DNA from: Phycisphaerales bacterium UBA7800
Lineage (GTDB): Bacteria > Planctomycetota > Phycisphaerae > Phycisphaerales > Phycisphaeraceae
Reading direction: 5' to 3'
Assembly (NCBI GenBank): GCA_002480565.1
Contig: DLCK01000087.1
Location: forward strand, 15,001-79,000
DNA: 64,000 nucleotides
The translations under genes were made by a program, and so were the position numbers. How positions within the stretch are numbered: the stretch's first letter is position 1; every line of letters begins with the position of its first letter. Positions 52,075-60,651 of the stretch are shown one piece after another. The notes under the pieces are model-generated. The model had not been told where the DNA came from. It saw only the letters and a list, made by a program, of their open reading frames with translations, and searched no databases.

Positions 52075-52183
52075 ATACTGCGAGGTCGCAACAGTATGGC
52101 GAACGACCGGGTCGTGTGTCATCGTCGGCGACGTTAAGTTTGGCCGGCATTGTGAGACAAGCAACACGTATCCCCATATGGGG
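52075..52183. promoter_or_regulatory. Hairpin-rich spacer between rplC and rplD
   Basis: Four inverted repeats lie in the 173-base gap: ATACT-GCGA/TCGC-aac-AGTAT (52075-52097), ACGAC/GTCGT (52103-52115), CGTCG/CGACG (52123-52133) and CCCCATATGGGG (52172-52183), the last just before the L4 RBS. Gaps of this size are unusual inside this cluster; an L4-type autoregulatory leader is possible. Confidence 0.45.
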
Positions 52184-52198
52184 CCGTAGGTGAATATT

Positions 52199-52861
52199 AT
52201 GATTGAAATTCCAGTCCACGACATTCAAGGCAAGCAGATTGATACGCTGCAAGTTGATGAAGCACTACTCGGCGGTGAAGTTCGCCATGCATTGCTTAAG
52301 CAGGCATATGTCCGCTTTCACGCCAATCGCCGCCAGGGTACAGCCAGTACTCGCAGTCGCGCCGACACGTCTTATTCAACTCGCAAAATGTATAAGCAGA
52401 AGGGTACAGGTTCAGCTCGTCGGGGTACCGCCGGCACGAACATCATGTATCACGGTGGCCATACATTTGCCAAGTCAGTCCGATCTTTCCGCCAGGACAT
52501 GCCAAAGAAAATGCGTCGCCTGGCGAACCGCAATGCTTTGCTCGCCAAGGCCGTTGATGGTGAAATCAAGATCGTCGACTCGCTGAGCTTTGAGAAGCCC
52601 AGCACCAAGGTGTTCAGCCAGCTGCTTTCAGCGTTGAACATTAATCGTACCTGTCTTGTCGCTCTTTCGAGCACCACCAGCACAGAAGCAAAATCAGCCC
52701 GCAATGTTGAGCACGTAAGTGTGACCAACGCCGAACTGCTCAATGCATTCGACGTTTTGAATCATCGCTTCCTGCTTATTGACAAAGCGACCATGCAGTC
52801 TGTCATTGACAAGGCTCAGGGTAAAGTTAATCCCGTGTCCACCAATGTGGAGGGTGAATAA
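52199..52861 (+). CDS. rplD: 50S ribosomal protein L4
   Basis: 220 residues. Start at the ATG at 52199 with AGGTG 7 bases before; a GTG at 52190 in frame is an alternative. The tunnel loop KMYKQKGTGSARRGT and FAKSVRSFRQDMPKKMRRLA are conserved. In E. coli L4 also represses its own operon through the leader RNA. Confidence 0.96.
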   Translation: MIEIPVHDIQGKQIDTLQVDEALLGGEVRHALLKQAYVRFHANRRQGTASTRSRADTSYSTRKMYKQKGTGSARRGTAGTNIMYHGGHTFAKSVRSFRQDMPKKMRRLANRNALLAKAVDGEIKIVDSLSFEKPSTKVFSQLLSALNINRTCLVALSSTTSTEAKSARNVEHVSVTNAELLNAFDVLNHRFLLIDKATMQSVIDKAQGKVNPVSTNVEGE

Positions 52862-52863
52862 TC

Positions 52864-53142
52864 ATGGATGCAACTTACGTGATCAAGCGTCCCATGGTGA
52901 CTGAAAAGTCCACCTGGGAAACCGACTCCCGCAATCGTTACAGCTTTGTGGTTCACATGAAGGCAACCAAGCCACAGATTCGTAAAGCCATTGAAGAGCT
53001 TTACGGTGTCCGTGTTGACAGTGTTGCCACTCAGATCCGTAAAGGTGAAGCCACGCGTACTCGTTTTGGTGTGTCGAAGAAAAGTGACTTTAAGAAAGCC
53101 ACTGTTCAACTGCATCAAGATGACAAAATCGAACTGTTTTGA
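52864..53142 (+). CDS. rplW: 50S ribosomal protein L23
   Basis: 92 residues, two bases after L4. VIKRPMVTEKSTWE, RYSFVVHMKATKPQIRKAIEELYGVRV is the L23 core. It lies at the tunnel exit and docks trigger factor and SRP. Confidence 0.96.
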   Translation: MDATYVIKRPMVTEKSTWETDSRNRYSFVVHMKATKPQIRKAIEELYGVRVDSVATQIRKGEATRTRFGVSKKSDFKKATVQLHQDDKIELF

Positions 53143-53186
53143 GTACTGCCCTGAGCTATAGCACTCAGTAAGTAAGGAGAGGCCCC

Positions 53187-54044
53187 ATGGCCGTTCGCGT
53201 ATACAACAGAACAAGTGCAGGACGACGCAACTCGTCGGTTAACCTCTACTCCGAGGTAACCAAGAGTAAGCCGGAAAAAAGCCTGCTTAAGCCAAAGTCC
53301 AAAAATGGCGGTCGCAACCACCACGGTAAAATTACTGTGCAAAGTCGCGGCGGTGGCCATAAGCAGCGTTACCGTTTGGTCGACTTCCGTCGTAACACCA
53401 AATTGGATATGGCTGCAACGGTCGTTGGTATTGAATACGATCCCAATCGCACAGCCAACATCGCTCTTCTTGAGTATGAAGATGGCGACAAGCGTTACAT
53501 CGTCTCCCCAATCGGCTTGACCGACGGTGACGTGATTGTCAACGCCACAGAGCGTGCCGAACCCAAGCCTGGCAACTCCATGCTCGCCAAGTACGTGCCG
53601 ACCGGTTTGAATATTCACAATATCGAACTGACGCCAGGCAAAGGCGGGGCAATCTGCCGCAGTGCTGGTTCATACGCCCGTCTCACTAACCGTGAAGGCG
53701 AGTGGGCCACAATAGTGTTGCCCAGTGGCGAAATTCGTCAAATCTCAGTGAACTGCCGCGTGACCATTGGTCAAATCGGCAACACTGACCATATGAATGT
53801 TCGCATCGGTAAAGCCGGTCGCAACAGACATAAAGGTAAACGCCCCCACACCCGCGGTGTGGCCAAGAACCATCAAGATCACCCCCTGGGTGGTGGTGAC
53901 GGTAAGAGTAAGGGCGGTCGTGCTCCAGCATCCAAGACCGGCGTGCTGTCAAAGGGTGGTAAAACACGTAAAAGTGTCAAACCATCTAACAAGCGTATTC
54001 TGCGTCGGCGTGTCAGCAAACGTTACGGACAGTTGACCCTGTAA
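53187..54044 (+). CDS. rplB: 50S ribosomal protein L2
   Basis: 285 residues with AAGGAGAGG before the ATG. GGRNHHGKITVQSRGGGHKQRYR and the C-terminal globular domain are typical. The loop usually written HPHGGG reads DHPLGGGDGKSKGG here, so the second His is Leu. It supports subunit joining and the peptidyl-transferase centre. Confidence 0.97.
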   Translation: MAVRVYNRTSAGRRNSSVNLYSEVTKSKPEKSLLKPKSKNGGRNHHGKITVQSRGGGHKQRYRLVDFRRNTKLDMAATVVGIEYDPNRTANIALLEYEDGDKRYIVSPIGLTDGDVIVNATERAEPKPGNSMLAKYVPTGLNIHNIELTPGKGGAICRSAGSYARLTNREGEWATIVLPSGEIRQISVNCRVTIGQIGNTDHMNVRIGKAGRNRHKGKRPHTRGVAKNHQDHPLGGGDGKSKGGRAPASKTGVLSKGGKTRKSVKPSNKRILRRRVSKRYGQLTL

Positions 54045-54067
54045 CTGATTAGATTGAAGGAGGGCAT

Positions 54068-54358
54068 ATGCCCCGTTCACTTAAAAAAGGTCCTTTTGTG
54101 GATTTCAAACTCTACCGCAAGGTTGAGAAACTTTCACAACAGAACAAGCGCGAGCCGATCAAGACATGGGCTCGTAACTGCACCATCGTTCCTGAGTTTG
54201 TCGGACATACGTTCCTGGTGCATAACGGCAAAGTTTTCAATCAGGTGTTCGTGACAGAAGACATGGTGGGCCACAAGCTCGGTGAATTTTCACTCACCCG
54301 CCTCTTCCGTTCACATACGACTGGTTCCAAGGCCATGCGTGCCACGGGTCGTGCATAA
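54068..54358 (+). CDS. rpsS: 30S ribosomal protein S19
   Basis: 96 residues behind AAGGAGGG. MPRSLKKGPFVDFKL, TWARNCTIVPEFVGHTFLVHNGK and HKLGEFSLTR are conserved S19 motifs. It lies in the 30S head and contacts S13. Confidence 0.97.
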   Translation: MPRSLKKGPFVDFKLYRKVEKLSQQNKREPIKTWARNCTIVPEFVGHTFLVHNGKVFNQVFVTEDMVGHKLGEFSLTRLFRSHTTGSKAMRATGRA

Positions 54359-54388
54359 AGCAAGTAACTTCGCATTGGAGTGTTTCAA

Positions 54389-54730
54389 ATGCCATATACC
54401 AATGTTCATCGCGGTGCCCGCATCAGCCCGACCAAGGTTCGTCCGGTCATGGATCTGATTCGTAGCAAGCCCATCGATCAAGCAGATTCAATTCTGCGGA
54501 TGTGCAAGCGACGCGCTGCTGTTTATATTCTCCGCGCTCTTGATGCAGCCCGGGAAAACGCCCGTAGTGCCGGCGATCTGACCAGTGACCAAATGCGTCG
54601 CCTGGTTGTCTCCGACGCTCGTGTGGATTCCGGCCCGACCATGAAGCGTTTTCAGCCTAAGGATCGCGGTCGTGCACATGCGATCAAGAAGCGAACCAGT
54701 CACATCACTATCGCAGTTGATGTGAAGTAA
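54389..54730 (+). CDS. rplV: 50S ribosomal protein L22
   Basis: 113 residues. The ATG at 54389 is preferred over a GTG at 54380, since TTGGAG is spaced for it. ARISPTKVRPVMDLIRSKPIDQA and the tunnel loop MKRFQPKDRGRAHAIKKRTSH are present. It lines the exit tunnel; loop changes cause macrolide resistance. Confidence 0.96.
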   Translation: MPYTNVHRGARISPTKVRPVMDLIRSKPIDQADSILRMCKRRAAVYILRALDAARENARSAGDLTSDQMRRLVVSDARVDSGPTMKRFQPKDRGRAHAIKKRTSHITIAVDVK

Positions 54731-54761
54731 GCCAGAGACAACCTCAACCAAGAGACTAATC

Positions 54762-55466
54762 ATGGGACAAAAGGTTCATCCATTTGGATTTCGAGTTGGC
54801 ATCACAGAAGCTCATCGCAGCCGCTGGTATGCCCCTAAAGCTCTTTACGGCGAACTCCTCGTTGAAGACGAGAGAATCCGCCAGTACATCGATAAAAAGC
54901 TCAATCGCAAGCCTCCGTTTGCAGCAGTGAGTGACATTCATATCGAGCGTACACGTGAAGAAATGAAGGTTATCATTCGCACCGCTCGCCCCGGTCTGGT
55001 CATCGGCCCCAAGGGTCAGAATATTGAAGACCTGACCATTGAGCTTCAACGCTTGACTGGACGTAACGTCTCGGTCTCCTGCATTGAAGTGGGCAACCCG
55101 GACGTGGATGCACAACTCATCGGTGAAAGCATTGCCGAACAGTTGGCCAAGCGTGCGAGTTTCCGCCGCATCGTGAAGATGAAAGCTGACGCTGCCATCT
55201 CCGGTGGTGCCAAGGGAATCAAGATTCAGCTTTCAGGCCGCCTGGGTGGTCATGAAATGAGCCGCAAGGAAAACATCCGTCTGGGTGCCATTCCCTTGTC
55301 AACGATTCAGGCCAACATTGATTACGGCCTGGCTTTGAGTCGCACAACCTACGGCATCATCGGTGTCAAGGTTTGGGTCTTCAAAGGCTTGTATCAGGAA
55401 ATTATCGAAGGTGAAATCGAATCCCGCGCTGCTGGTGCCCGCCCGCGTGCACGTGGTCGTCGCTAA
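54762..55466 (+). CDS. rpsC: 30S ribosomal protein S3
   Basis: 234 residues. KH domain around VIIRTARPGLVIGPKGQNIEDL, then SGRLGGHEMSRKENIRLGAIPL. It helps form the mRNA entry site. A short Arg-rich tail ends the protein. Confidence 0.97.
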   Translation: MGQKVHPFGFRVGITEAHRSRWYAPKALYGELLVEDERIRQYIDKKLNRKPPFAAVSDIHIERTREEMKVIIRTARPGLVIGPKGQNIEDLTIELQRLTGRNVSVSCIEVGNPDVDAQLIGESIAEQLAKRASFRRIVKMKADAAISGGAKGIKIQLSGRLGGHEMSRKENIRLGAIPLSTIQANIDYGLALSRTTYGIIGVKVWVFKGLYQEIIEGEIESRAAGARPRARGRR

Positions 55467-55503
55467 GCCGATTCGTAGTATTCAAGTGTAAAGGAAGTCA
55501 ACG

Positions 55504-55929
55504 ATGCCGTTGATGCCAAAACGAGTTCGATATCGCAAACAGCACCGCAAGGCTGGCAACGTATACAAGGGTGTCGCCACCCGTGGTAACTATGTCGCTT
55601 TTGGTGATTACGGTTTGCAGTCGATGGAAAACGGACTGCTCACCGCACGACAGATTGAAGCCGGCCGTATCGCCGCTCGTCAGTATGTCAGTCGCGAAGG
55701 CAAACTTTTCGTCCGCGTGTTCCCCGACAAGCCCATCACCAAGAAGCCCTTGGAACAACGTATGGGTAAGGGTAAGGCCGAGCCGGAATTCTGGGCAGCC
55801 AAAATCAAAGAAGGCACCGTCCTCTTTGAACTGGCAGGTGTCCCCAAGGACGTCGCCCGTTCGGCACTGCTCCGCGTGGCACACAAGATGCCGTTTAAAG
55901 TCCGTTTTGTTGAACGTCGCCACGTTTGA
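55504..55929 (+). CDS. rplP: 50S ribosomal protein L16
   Basis: 141 residues behind AAAGGAAG. PKRVRYRKQHR, GLQSMENGLLTARQIEAGR and RMGKGKAEPEFWAAKI are conserved. It binds near the A-site tRNA elbow. Confidence 0.97.
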   Translation: MPLMPKRVRYRKQHRKAGNVYKGVATRGNYVAFGDYGLQSMENGLLTARQIEAGRIAARQYVSREGKLFVRVFPDKPITKKPLEQRMGKGKAEPEFWAAKIKEGTVLFELAGVPKDVARSALLRVAHKMPFKVRFVERRHV

Positions 55930-55955
55930 GGCTCTGACAGTTAGAGGACAGAACC

Positions 55956-56159
55956 ATGAAGGCAAGTGAAATCAAAAAGCTCAGTGACGATCAGATCGCT
56001 GCGGAAATCAAGACCACCCGTCGTCAGATTTTCGACCTGCGTAGCCAGGCTGTGACTGAGAAGTTGGAAAACCCTGGCCAAAAGAGTGTGCTGCGTCGTG
56101 ACGTAGCGCGTCTGTTGACCGAAAAACGTCAGCGTGATATTGCTGCGAAAGGCGCATAA
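55956..56159 (+). CDS. rpmC: 50S ribosomal protein L29
   Basis: 67 residues, two helices (MKASEIKKLSDDQIAAEIKT, then LRRDVARLLTEKRQRD). It sits near the tunnel exit beside L23. AGAGGA precedes the ATG; two bases separate it from S17. Confidence 0.94.
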   Translation: MKASEIKKLSDDQIAAEIKTTRRQIFDLRSQAVTEKLENPGQKSVLRRDVARLLTEKRQRDIAAKGA

Positions 56160-56161
56160 CA

Positions 56162-56440
56162 ATGGCCCAGACTACTGAAACACAAACTGGACGCGGCCCG
56201 TTGGTCGGAACCCTGGTCGGTGTGGTGACATCTGACAAGCGAGACAAGACTCGCAGCGTTGATGTGAACTACTCAGACAAGCACGCCAAGTATGGTAAGT
56301 ACCTGCGTCGTTCAACACGATACCAGGTTCACGATGAAAACAATATCGCCAAGCTTGGTGATACCGTTGAAATCGCTGCTTGTCGCCCAATGAGCAAGAC
56401 CAAGACCTTCCGTCTGGTCAAAGTCGTTAACGCCAAGTGA
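56162..56440 (+). CDS. rpsQ: 30S ribosomal protein S17
   Basis: 92 residues. GTLVGVVTSDKRDKTRSVDV, HAKYGKYLRRSTRYQVHDEN and GDTVEIAACRPMSKTKTFRLV form the OB fold. It binds 16S rRNA early in assembly. Confidence 0.96.
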   Translation: MAQTTETQTGRGPLVGTLVGVVTSDKRDKTRSVDVNYSDKHAKYGKYLRRSTRYQVHDENNIAKLGDTVEIAACRPMSKTKTFRLVKVVNAK

Positions 56441-56487
56441 TTGTAATCAGCCGCACCTGAATGTGCGTTGTATGAGGATGACGAACC

Positions 56488-56874
56488 ATGATTCAGCAGG
56501 AATCAAGAATTGATGTAGCGGATAACACCGGCGCCAAAATCGCCTATGTCATCCGTGTACTTGGACGGTCAACCGGCCGGATGCGTCACTCGCGTCCCAC
56601 CGCGACCATTGGTGACAAAGTGGTGTGTTCCATCAAGAAGTCACTGCCAGGTAGCGACATGAAGACCGGCACCATTGTCAAAGGTGTTGTCGTTCGCACT
56701 AACTACCCCGTGCGTCGTGCAGACGGAAGCTACGTTCGATTCGATCGTAATGCTATTGTCCTCATTGACGATAACGGCAACCCCCGTGGCACCCGCATCT
56801 TTGGTGCAGTCGCCCGCGAGTTGCGTGAAAAGAACTACATGAAGATCGTATCCCTCGCTTCCGAGGTGGTCTGA
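56488..56874 (+). CDS. rplN: 50S ribosomal protein L14
   Basis: 128 residues. MIQQESRIDVADNTGAKIAY, VKGVVVRTNYPVRRADGSYVRFDRNAIVLI and GTRIFGAVARELR are the family pattern. It contacts 16S rRNA in an intersubunit bridge. Confidence 0.97.
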   Translation: MIQQESRIDVADNTGAKIAYVIRVLGRSTGRMRHSRPTATIGDKVVCSIKKSLPGSDMKTGTIVKGVVVRTNYPVRRADGSYVRFDRNAIVLIDDNGNPRGTRIFGAVARELREKNYMKIVSLASEVV

Positions 56875-56891
56875 GAAACGGAGATTAGAAA

Positions 56892-57230
56892 ATGCCACGA
56901 CACATACGAAAAGGTGACACGGTGTTTGTCCGTTCCGGCTCGGACAAGGGTGCAACAGGCAAGGTGATGAAGGTCATCGTTGACGATAACCGTGTGGTTG
57001 TCGAAGGCGTCAATGTCCGCAAGAAGCACATCAAGCCTTCGCAGACCAACCCACAGGGCGGAATTGTCGAAAAGGAAATGCCTATTCACATTTCCAAAGT
57101 CAGCCCACTGGCTAACGACGGCAAGCCCACACGTGTTAAGTTTGAAACCCGTGCCGACGGTTCCAAGGTTCGACTCGCAGTTCGCACAGGTGAACAGCTC
57201 GGCCCGGAACTCAAGAAGGCCAAGAAGTAA
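56892..57230 (+). CDS. rplX: 50S ribosomal protein L24
   Basis: 112 residues. KOW motif in KGDTVFVRSGSDKGATGKVMKV, then GVNVRKKHIKPSQTNPQGGIVEKE. It is an assembly initiator protein. GGAG is 10 bases before the ATG. Confidence 0.96.
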   Translation: MPRHIRKGDTVFVRSGSDKGATGKVMKVIVDDNRVVVEGVNVRKKHIKPSQTNPQGGIVEKEMPIHISKVSPLANDGKPTRVKFETRADGSKVRLAVRTGEQLGPELKKAKK

Positions 57231-57284
57231 GTAAACAACAGAGTTGATCTGTATACAAGCAGGTCTCAACAGGGAAGTCCTAAA

Positions 57285-57854
57285 ATGGCAACTCCACGAC
57301 TCAAAGAAAAATTCAACAACGAGGTTTGCCCAAAGCTCCAAGAGCAATTTGGCATCACCAACCCGATGGCACTGCCTCGTCTGCAAAAGATCGTTCTCAA
57401 CGTCGGTCTGGGTAAGCAGCTCGAAGGCACCAAGGTCAATGCGACCGCCAAGGAACAAGTTCTTTCTGACCTGGCAACCGTCTCCGGCCAAAAAGCTGTG
57501 ATGGTCAAAGCCAAGAAGTCGGTCTCGAACTTCAAAGTACGTGCTGGTTATGAAACCGGCGTGATGGTGACACTTCGCGGCCAAAAGATGTGGACGTTCT
57601 TTGATCGTCTGATCGCTGTGGCCATCCCACGTATCAAGGACTTTCGTGGTCTGAAGGACAATAGCTTCGACGGTCGTGGCAATTACTCCTTCGGCATCAC
57701 TGAACAAGGCATTTTCCCTGAAATTGACATGGCTAACGCCAAGTTCCTTCACGGGATGAACATCACCTTCGTTTTCAAGAACTCGACCAACGAAATCACC
57801 AAGGAAGCGCTTAAAACAATCGGTATGCCGTTTGTGAAGCGCGACGAGGCATAA
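57285..57854 (+). CDS. rplE: 50S ribosomal protein L5
   Basis: 189 residues. LQKIVLNVGLGKQLEGTKVN and FDRLIAVAIPRIKDFRGLKDNSFDGRGNYSFGI are conserved. It carries 5S rRNA and contacts the P-site tRNA and S13. Confidence 0.97.
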   Translation: MATPRLKEKFNNEVCPKLQEQFGITNPMALPRLQKIVLNVGLGKQLEGTKVNATAKEQVLSDLATVSGQKAVMVKAKKSVSNFKVRAGYETGVMVTLRGQKMWTFFDRLIAVAIPRIKDFRGLKDNSFDGRGNYSFGITEQGIFPEIDMANAKFLHGMNITFVFKNSTNEITKEALKTIGMPFVKRDEA

Positions 57855-57872
57855 CGGATAGGAACGACTGAT

Positions 57873-58142
57873 ATGGCGTCCAAATCAACAATTACCCGGA
57901 ATGACAAAGTTAAGGCATGCGTCGATAAATACGCAGCCAAGCGTCGCGAACTCAAAGAGGCAGGTAACTACCTTGAGCTTCAAAAGCTTCCTCGCGACTC
58001 TTCGCCGACACGTGTGCGTAACCTTTGTGCCTTAACCGGCCGATCACGCAGTGTCTACCGTAAGTTCAAGATTTCCCGCATCATGCTTCGCGAACTCGCG
58101 TTGCAGGGCAAGATCCCCGGGATGCGTAAAGCCTCGTGGTAA
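57873..58142 (+). CDS. rpsN: 30S ribosomal protein S14 (zinc-free form)
   Basis: 89 residues with the C-terminal block RNLCALTGRSRSVYRKFKISR and LALQGKIPGMRKASW. The paired CxxC zinc ligands of the short form are absent, so it is the zinc-independent type. Confidence 0.95.
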   Translation: MASKSTITRNDKVKACVDKYAAKRRELKEAGNYLELQKLPRDSSPTRVRNLCALTGRSRSVYRKFKISRIMLRELALQGKIPGMRKASW

Positions 58143-58228
58143 GCAAGATTACCCTTGGATGTCGTAACTAAACAATAGTATCTAACGCAACCACTCACGT
58201 TGAGTGACTAGCTGACTGGAGAAGCCAA

Positions 58229-58627
58229 ATGGCATTGAGCGACCCGATCGCCGACATGCTGACCCGAATTCGCAACGCGGTACGCAACCGCTCAGAGCGC
58301 GTGGACTGCCTTAACAGCAAAGTCTGTACAGGTATTGCCTCCGTGCTCAAGCAAGAGGGTTACATCAACGACTACGCCGTCATCGAAGATGGACGTCAAG
58401 GTATCCTTCGTATTGAACTCAAGTACGGTCCTCATGGGGAACTGGTGATTAACACCATTCGCCGTGAGTCCAAGCCTGGTTGCCGCGTGTACAAGAAGGT
58501 CACTGAATTGCCCCGTCCCCTGGGTGGTCTTGGTATCTGCATCGTGAGTACTCCTTCGGGCGTGCTTTCGGATCGCAATGCTCGGAGCCAAAAGGTTGGC
58601 GGCGAACTTCTGTGCACCGTCGAGTAA
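58229..58627 (+). CDS. rpsH: 30S ribosomal protein S8
   Basis: 132 residues. MALSDPIADMLTRIRNAVRN at the start and GLGICIVSTPSGVLSDRNAR, GGELLCTVE at the end are diagnostic. In E. coli S8 represses the spc operon by binding the L5 region; here S8 follows L5 and S14. Confidence 0.97.
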   Translation: MALSDPIADMLTRIRNAVRNRSERVDCLNSKVCTGIASVLKQEGYINDYAVIEDGRQGILRIELKYGPHGELVINTIRRESKPGCRVYKKVTELPRPLGGLGICIVSTPSGVLSDRNARSQKVGGELLCTVE

Positions 58628-58735
58628 AACTGGTATTCCCCGTCCCTGTTAATGCCAACGATGTTGTTGGGTTGCTGGGGTAACGGATCACACCCGAGGG
58701 CTGCTTAAAATAAGCCTGTTCGGAAGGAAAATGAA

Positions 58736-59272
58736 ATGTCACGTATTGGAAAACAACCCATCACGATCCCCAGCGGTGTGAAAGTCGCTGTCAACGGTTG
58801 TGAGGTTACAGTGGAAGGCAAGGGCGGTAAGCTCAGCTTCACCCACAAGCCACAGATCACCGTTGCCGTCGATGGCGATACCATCAATGTCACCCGTTGT
58901 GACGACTCCCGTGAAGCCAAGGCGCTTCATGGTTTGAGCCGTTCACTGGTTTACAACATGATCGTCGGTGTGACCGATGGTTATGAAAAGAACCTTGAAA
59001 TCAATGGTGTGGGTTGGAACGGTCAAGTCAAGGGACGTGAAGTTCACCTGAACGTCGGTTATGCTGACACCCGCGTTGTGGGTATTCCTGAAGGTGTCAC
59101 CGTCGTCTTTGATGGCAACAAAATCAAGATCACCGGTGCCCACAAGCAGTTGGTCGGTCAGTGTGCTGCACAAATTCGTTCACACAAGAAACCTGAACCG
59201 TACAACGGCAAGGGGATCAAGTACTCCGACGAAGTCATCCTCCGTAAGGAAGGTAAGGCCTTGGCCGGTTAA
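58736..59272 (+). CDS. rplF: 50S ribosomal protein L6
   Basis: 178 residues. SRIGKQPITIPSGVKVAV, ALHGLSRSLVYNMIVGVTDGYEKNLEINGVG and EPYNGKGIKYSDEVILRKEGK are conserved. It lies near the factor-binding site. GGAAGGA precedes the ATG. Confidence 0.97.
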   Translation: MSRIGKQPITIPSGVKVAVNGCEVTVEGKGGKLSFTHKPQITVAVDGDTINVTRCDDSREAKALHGLSRSLVYNMIVGVTDGYEKNLEINGVGWNGQVKGREVHLNVGYADTRVVGIPEGVTVVFDGNKIKITGAHKQLVGQCAAQIRSHKKPEPYNGKGIKYSDEVILRKEGKALAG

Positions 59273-59340
59273 GGCTAAAGCCGCATAAACAACCTGGTCC
59301 TGCTTTACAAATTGCGAGCAGGCAAAGGAAGGTTAAAAAG

Positions 59341-59697
59341 ATGAAACCACATAAAATAAAAACGCTTAGTCGCAATCGTCGTAAGTCCGGCACCCGCAAG
59401 AAAGTCTTCGGTGATGCCCAACGGCCACGTCTGACCGTCTACCGTTCACTCAAACAAATCTACGCACAGATTATTGATGACATGGAAGGCAAAACTCTTG
59501 TCTCCTGGTCTTCACAGCAAGCTAAAGCAGCAGCAGGTGGCAACATTGCAGCCGCTACTGAAGTTGGCAAGCAACTGGCTGAAAAAGCTGTTGCAGCAGG
59601 CATCACCAAAGTTCAGTTTGACCGCAATGGTTTTAAATACCATGGACGTGTCAAGGCATTGGCTGATGGTGCACGCGAAGGCGGACTCAAGTTTTAA
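59341..59697 (+). CDS. rplR: 50S ribosomal protein L18
   Basis: 118 residues. RPRLTVYRSLKQIYAQIIDD, VGKQLAEKAVAAGITKVQFDRNGFKYHGRVKALADGAREGGL. It binds 5S rRNA together with L5. AAAGGAAGG precedes the ATG. Confidence 0.97.
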   Translation: MKPHKIKTLSRNRRKSGTRKKVFGDAQRPRLTVYRSLKQIYAQIIDDMEGKTLVSWSSQQAKAAAGGNIAAATEVGKQLAEKAVAAGITKVQFDRNGFKYHGRVKALADGAREGGLKF

Positions 59698-59793
59698 CCC
59701 CCGGAATGTTCCTCAGTGAATTTGATTACTGATGGAGCATCCGACTTATCAAGACCTGGACTTGAGATGCCCAGGCAATAGAAAGTAATTCAA

Positions 59794-60543
59794 ATGGCTG
59801 AATTTCTCGAAGATGCGTCAAAAACGCTTGAATCCACCACTGTTTACCTTTGGCGTAATGCTAAGGTTGTCAAGGGTGGTCGTCGCTTCTCTCTGAGTGC
59901 TCTTGTTGTGGTCGGTGACCGCCAGGGCAGTGTGGGTGTAGGTTACGGCAAAGCTGCCGGTGCTCCTGCTGCCATCGAAAAGGCTCAGAAGAATGCTCGC
60001 AAGAATCTTAGCAAGGTCGTTCTCAAGGATGGTACCATCCCCCACGAAGTGACCGGCAAGTTCTGTGCATCAAAAATCAAACTCATCCCCGCTGCTCCGG
60101 GTACTGGTGTTAAAGCCGGTGCGTCCGTGCGTGCAGTGTTGGAAATGGCAGGCGTCAAAGATTGCCTCACCAAGTCCCTTGGATCAGCCAATCAGAAGAA
60201 CCTGGTTAAAGCCACCATGCTTAGCCTCCTTCAATTGCAGTCCAAAGAAACCATCGCTTCACTACGTGGCGTTGAAGTGGGCGACACCCATGTTGAAGAA
60301 ATGATCGCTTCTGGTATCCGCTACATGCCACAAAACAGTGGTAGCGAAAAGGCCAAGGCTCCGGTCAACAAGGTTGGTCAGAAAAATGGTAAGGGCGGCG
60401 GTAACCGTGGCCGTGGAGGACGTGGTCGTGGCGGTCGTGATGAAGCTCAAGCAGCGGCTCCCGCAGCAGGTGAAGCACCAGCAACCGAGGCCCCAGCAGC
60501 AGAAGCAAAACCAGCTGAAGGCGAAGCCAAGTCCGCTGAGTAA
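59794..60543 (+). CDS. rpsE: 30S ribosomal protein S5 with long C-terminal extension
   Basis: 249 residues, about 80 longer than E. coli S5. Residues 10-185 are a normal S5 (RNAKVVKGGRRFSLSALVVVGD, GVGYGKAAGAPAAIEKA). The tail begins near 186 with a Gly/Arg-rich stretch (GRGGRGRGGRDE) and continues as Ala/Pro/Glu repeats. The core guards decoding accuracy and mRNA unwinding; the tail's role is unknown. Confidence 0.96.
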   Translation: MAEFLEDASKTLESTTVYLWRNAKVVKGGRRFSLSALVVVGDRQGSVGVGYGKAAGAPAAIEKAQKNARKNLSKVVLKDGTIPHEVTGKFCASKIKLIPAAPGTGVKAGASVRAVLEMAGVKDCLTKSLGSANQKNLVKATMLSLLQLQSKETIASLRGVEVGDTHVEEMIASGIRYMPQNSGSEKAKAPVNKVGQKNGKGGGNRGRGGRGRGGRDEAQAAAPAAGEAPATEAPAAEAKPAEGEAKSAE

Positions 60544-60651
60544 CATCAGCATATTGTTTTTGGATATGATTACCTCAGCTAAATGTTGAGGATTTGATAA
60601 GATACATCATTCCGGGTAGTTTTACTGATCCGGTCAGGAGCTTAAACAGCC

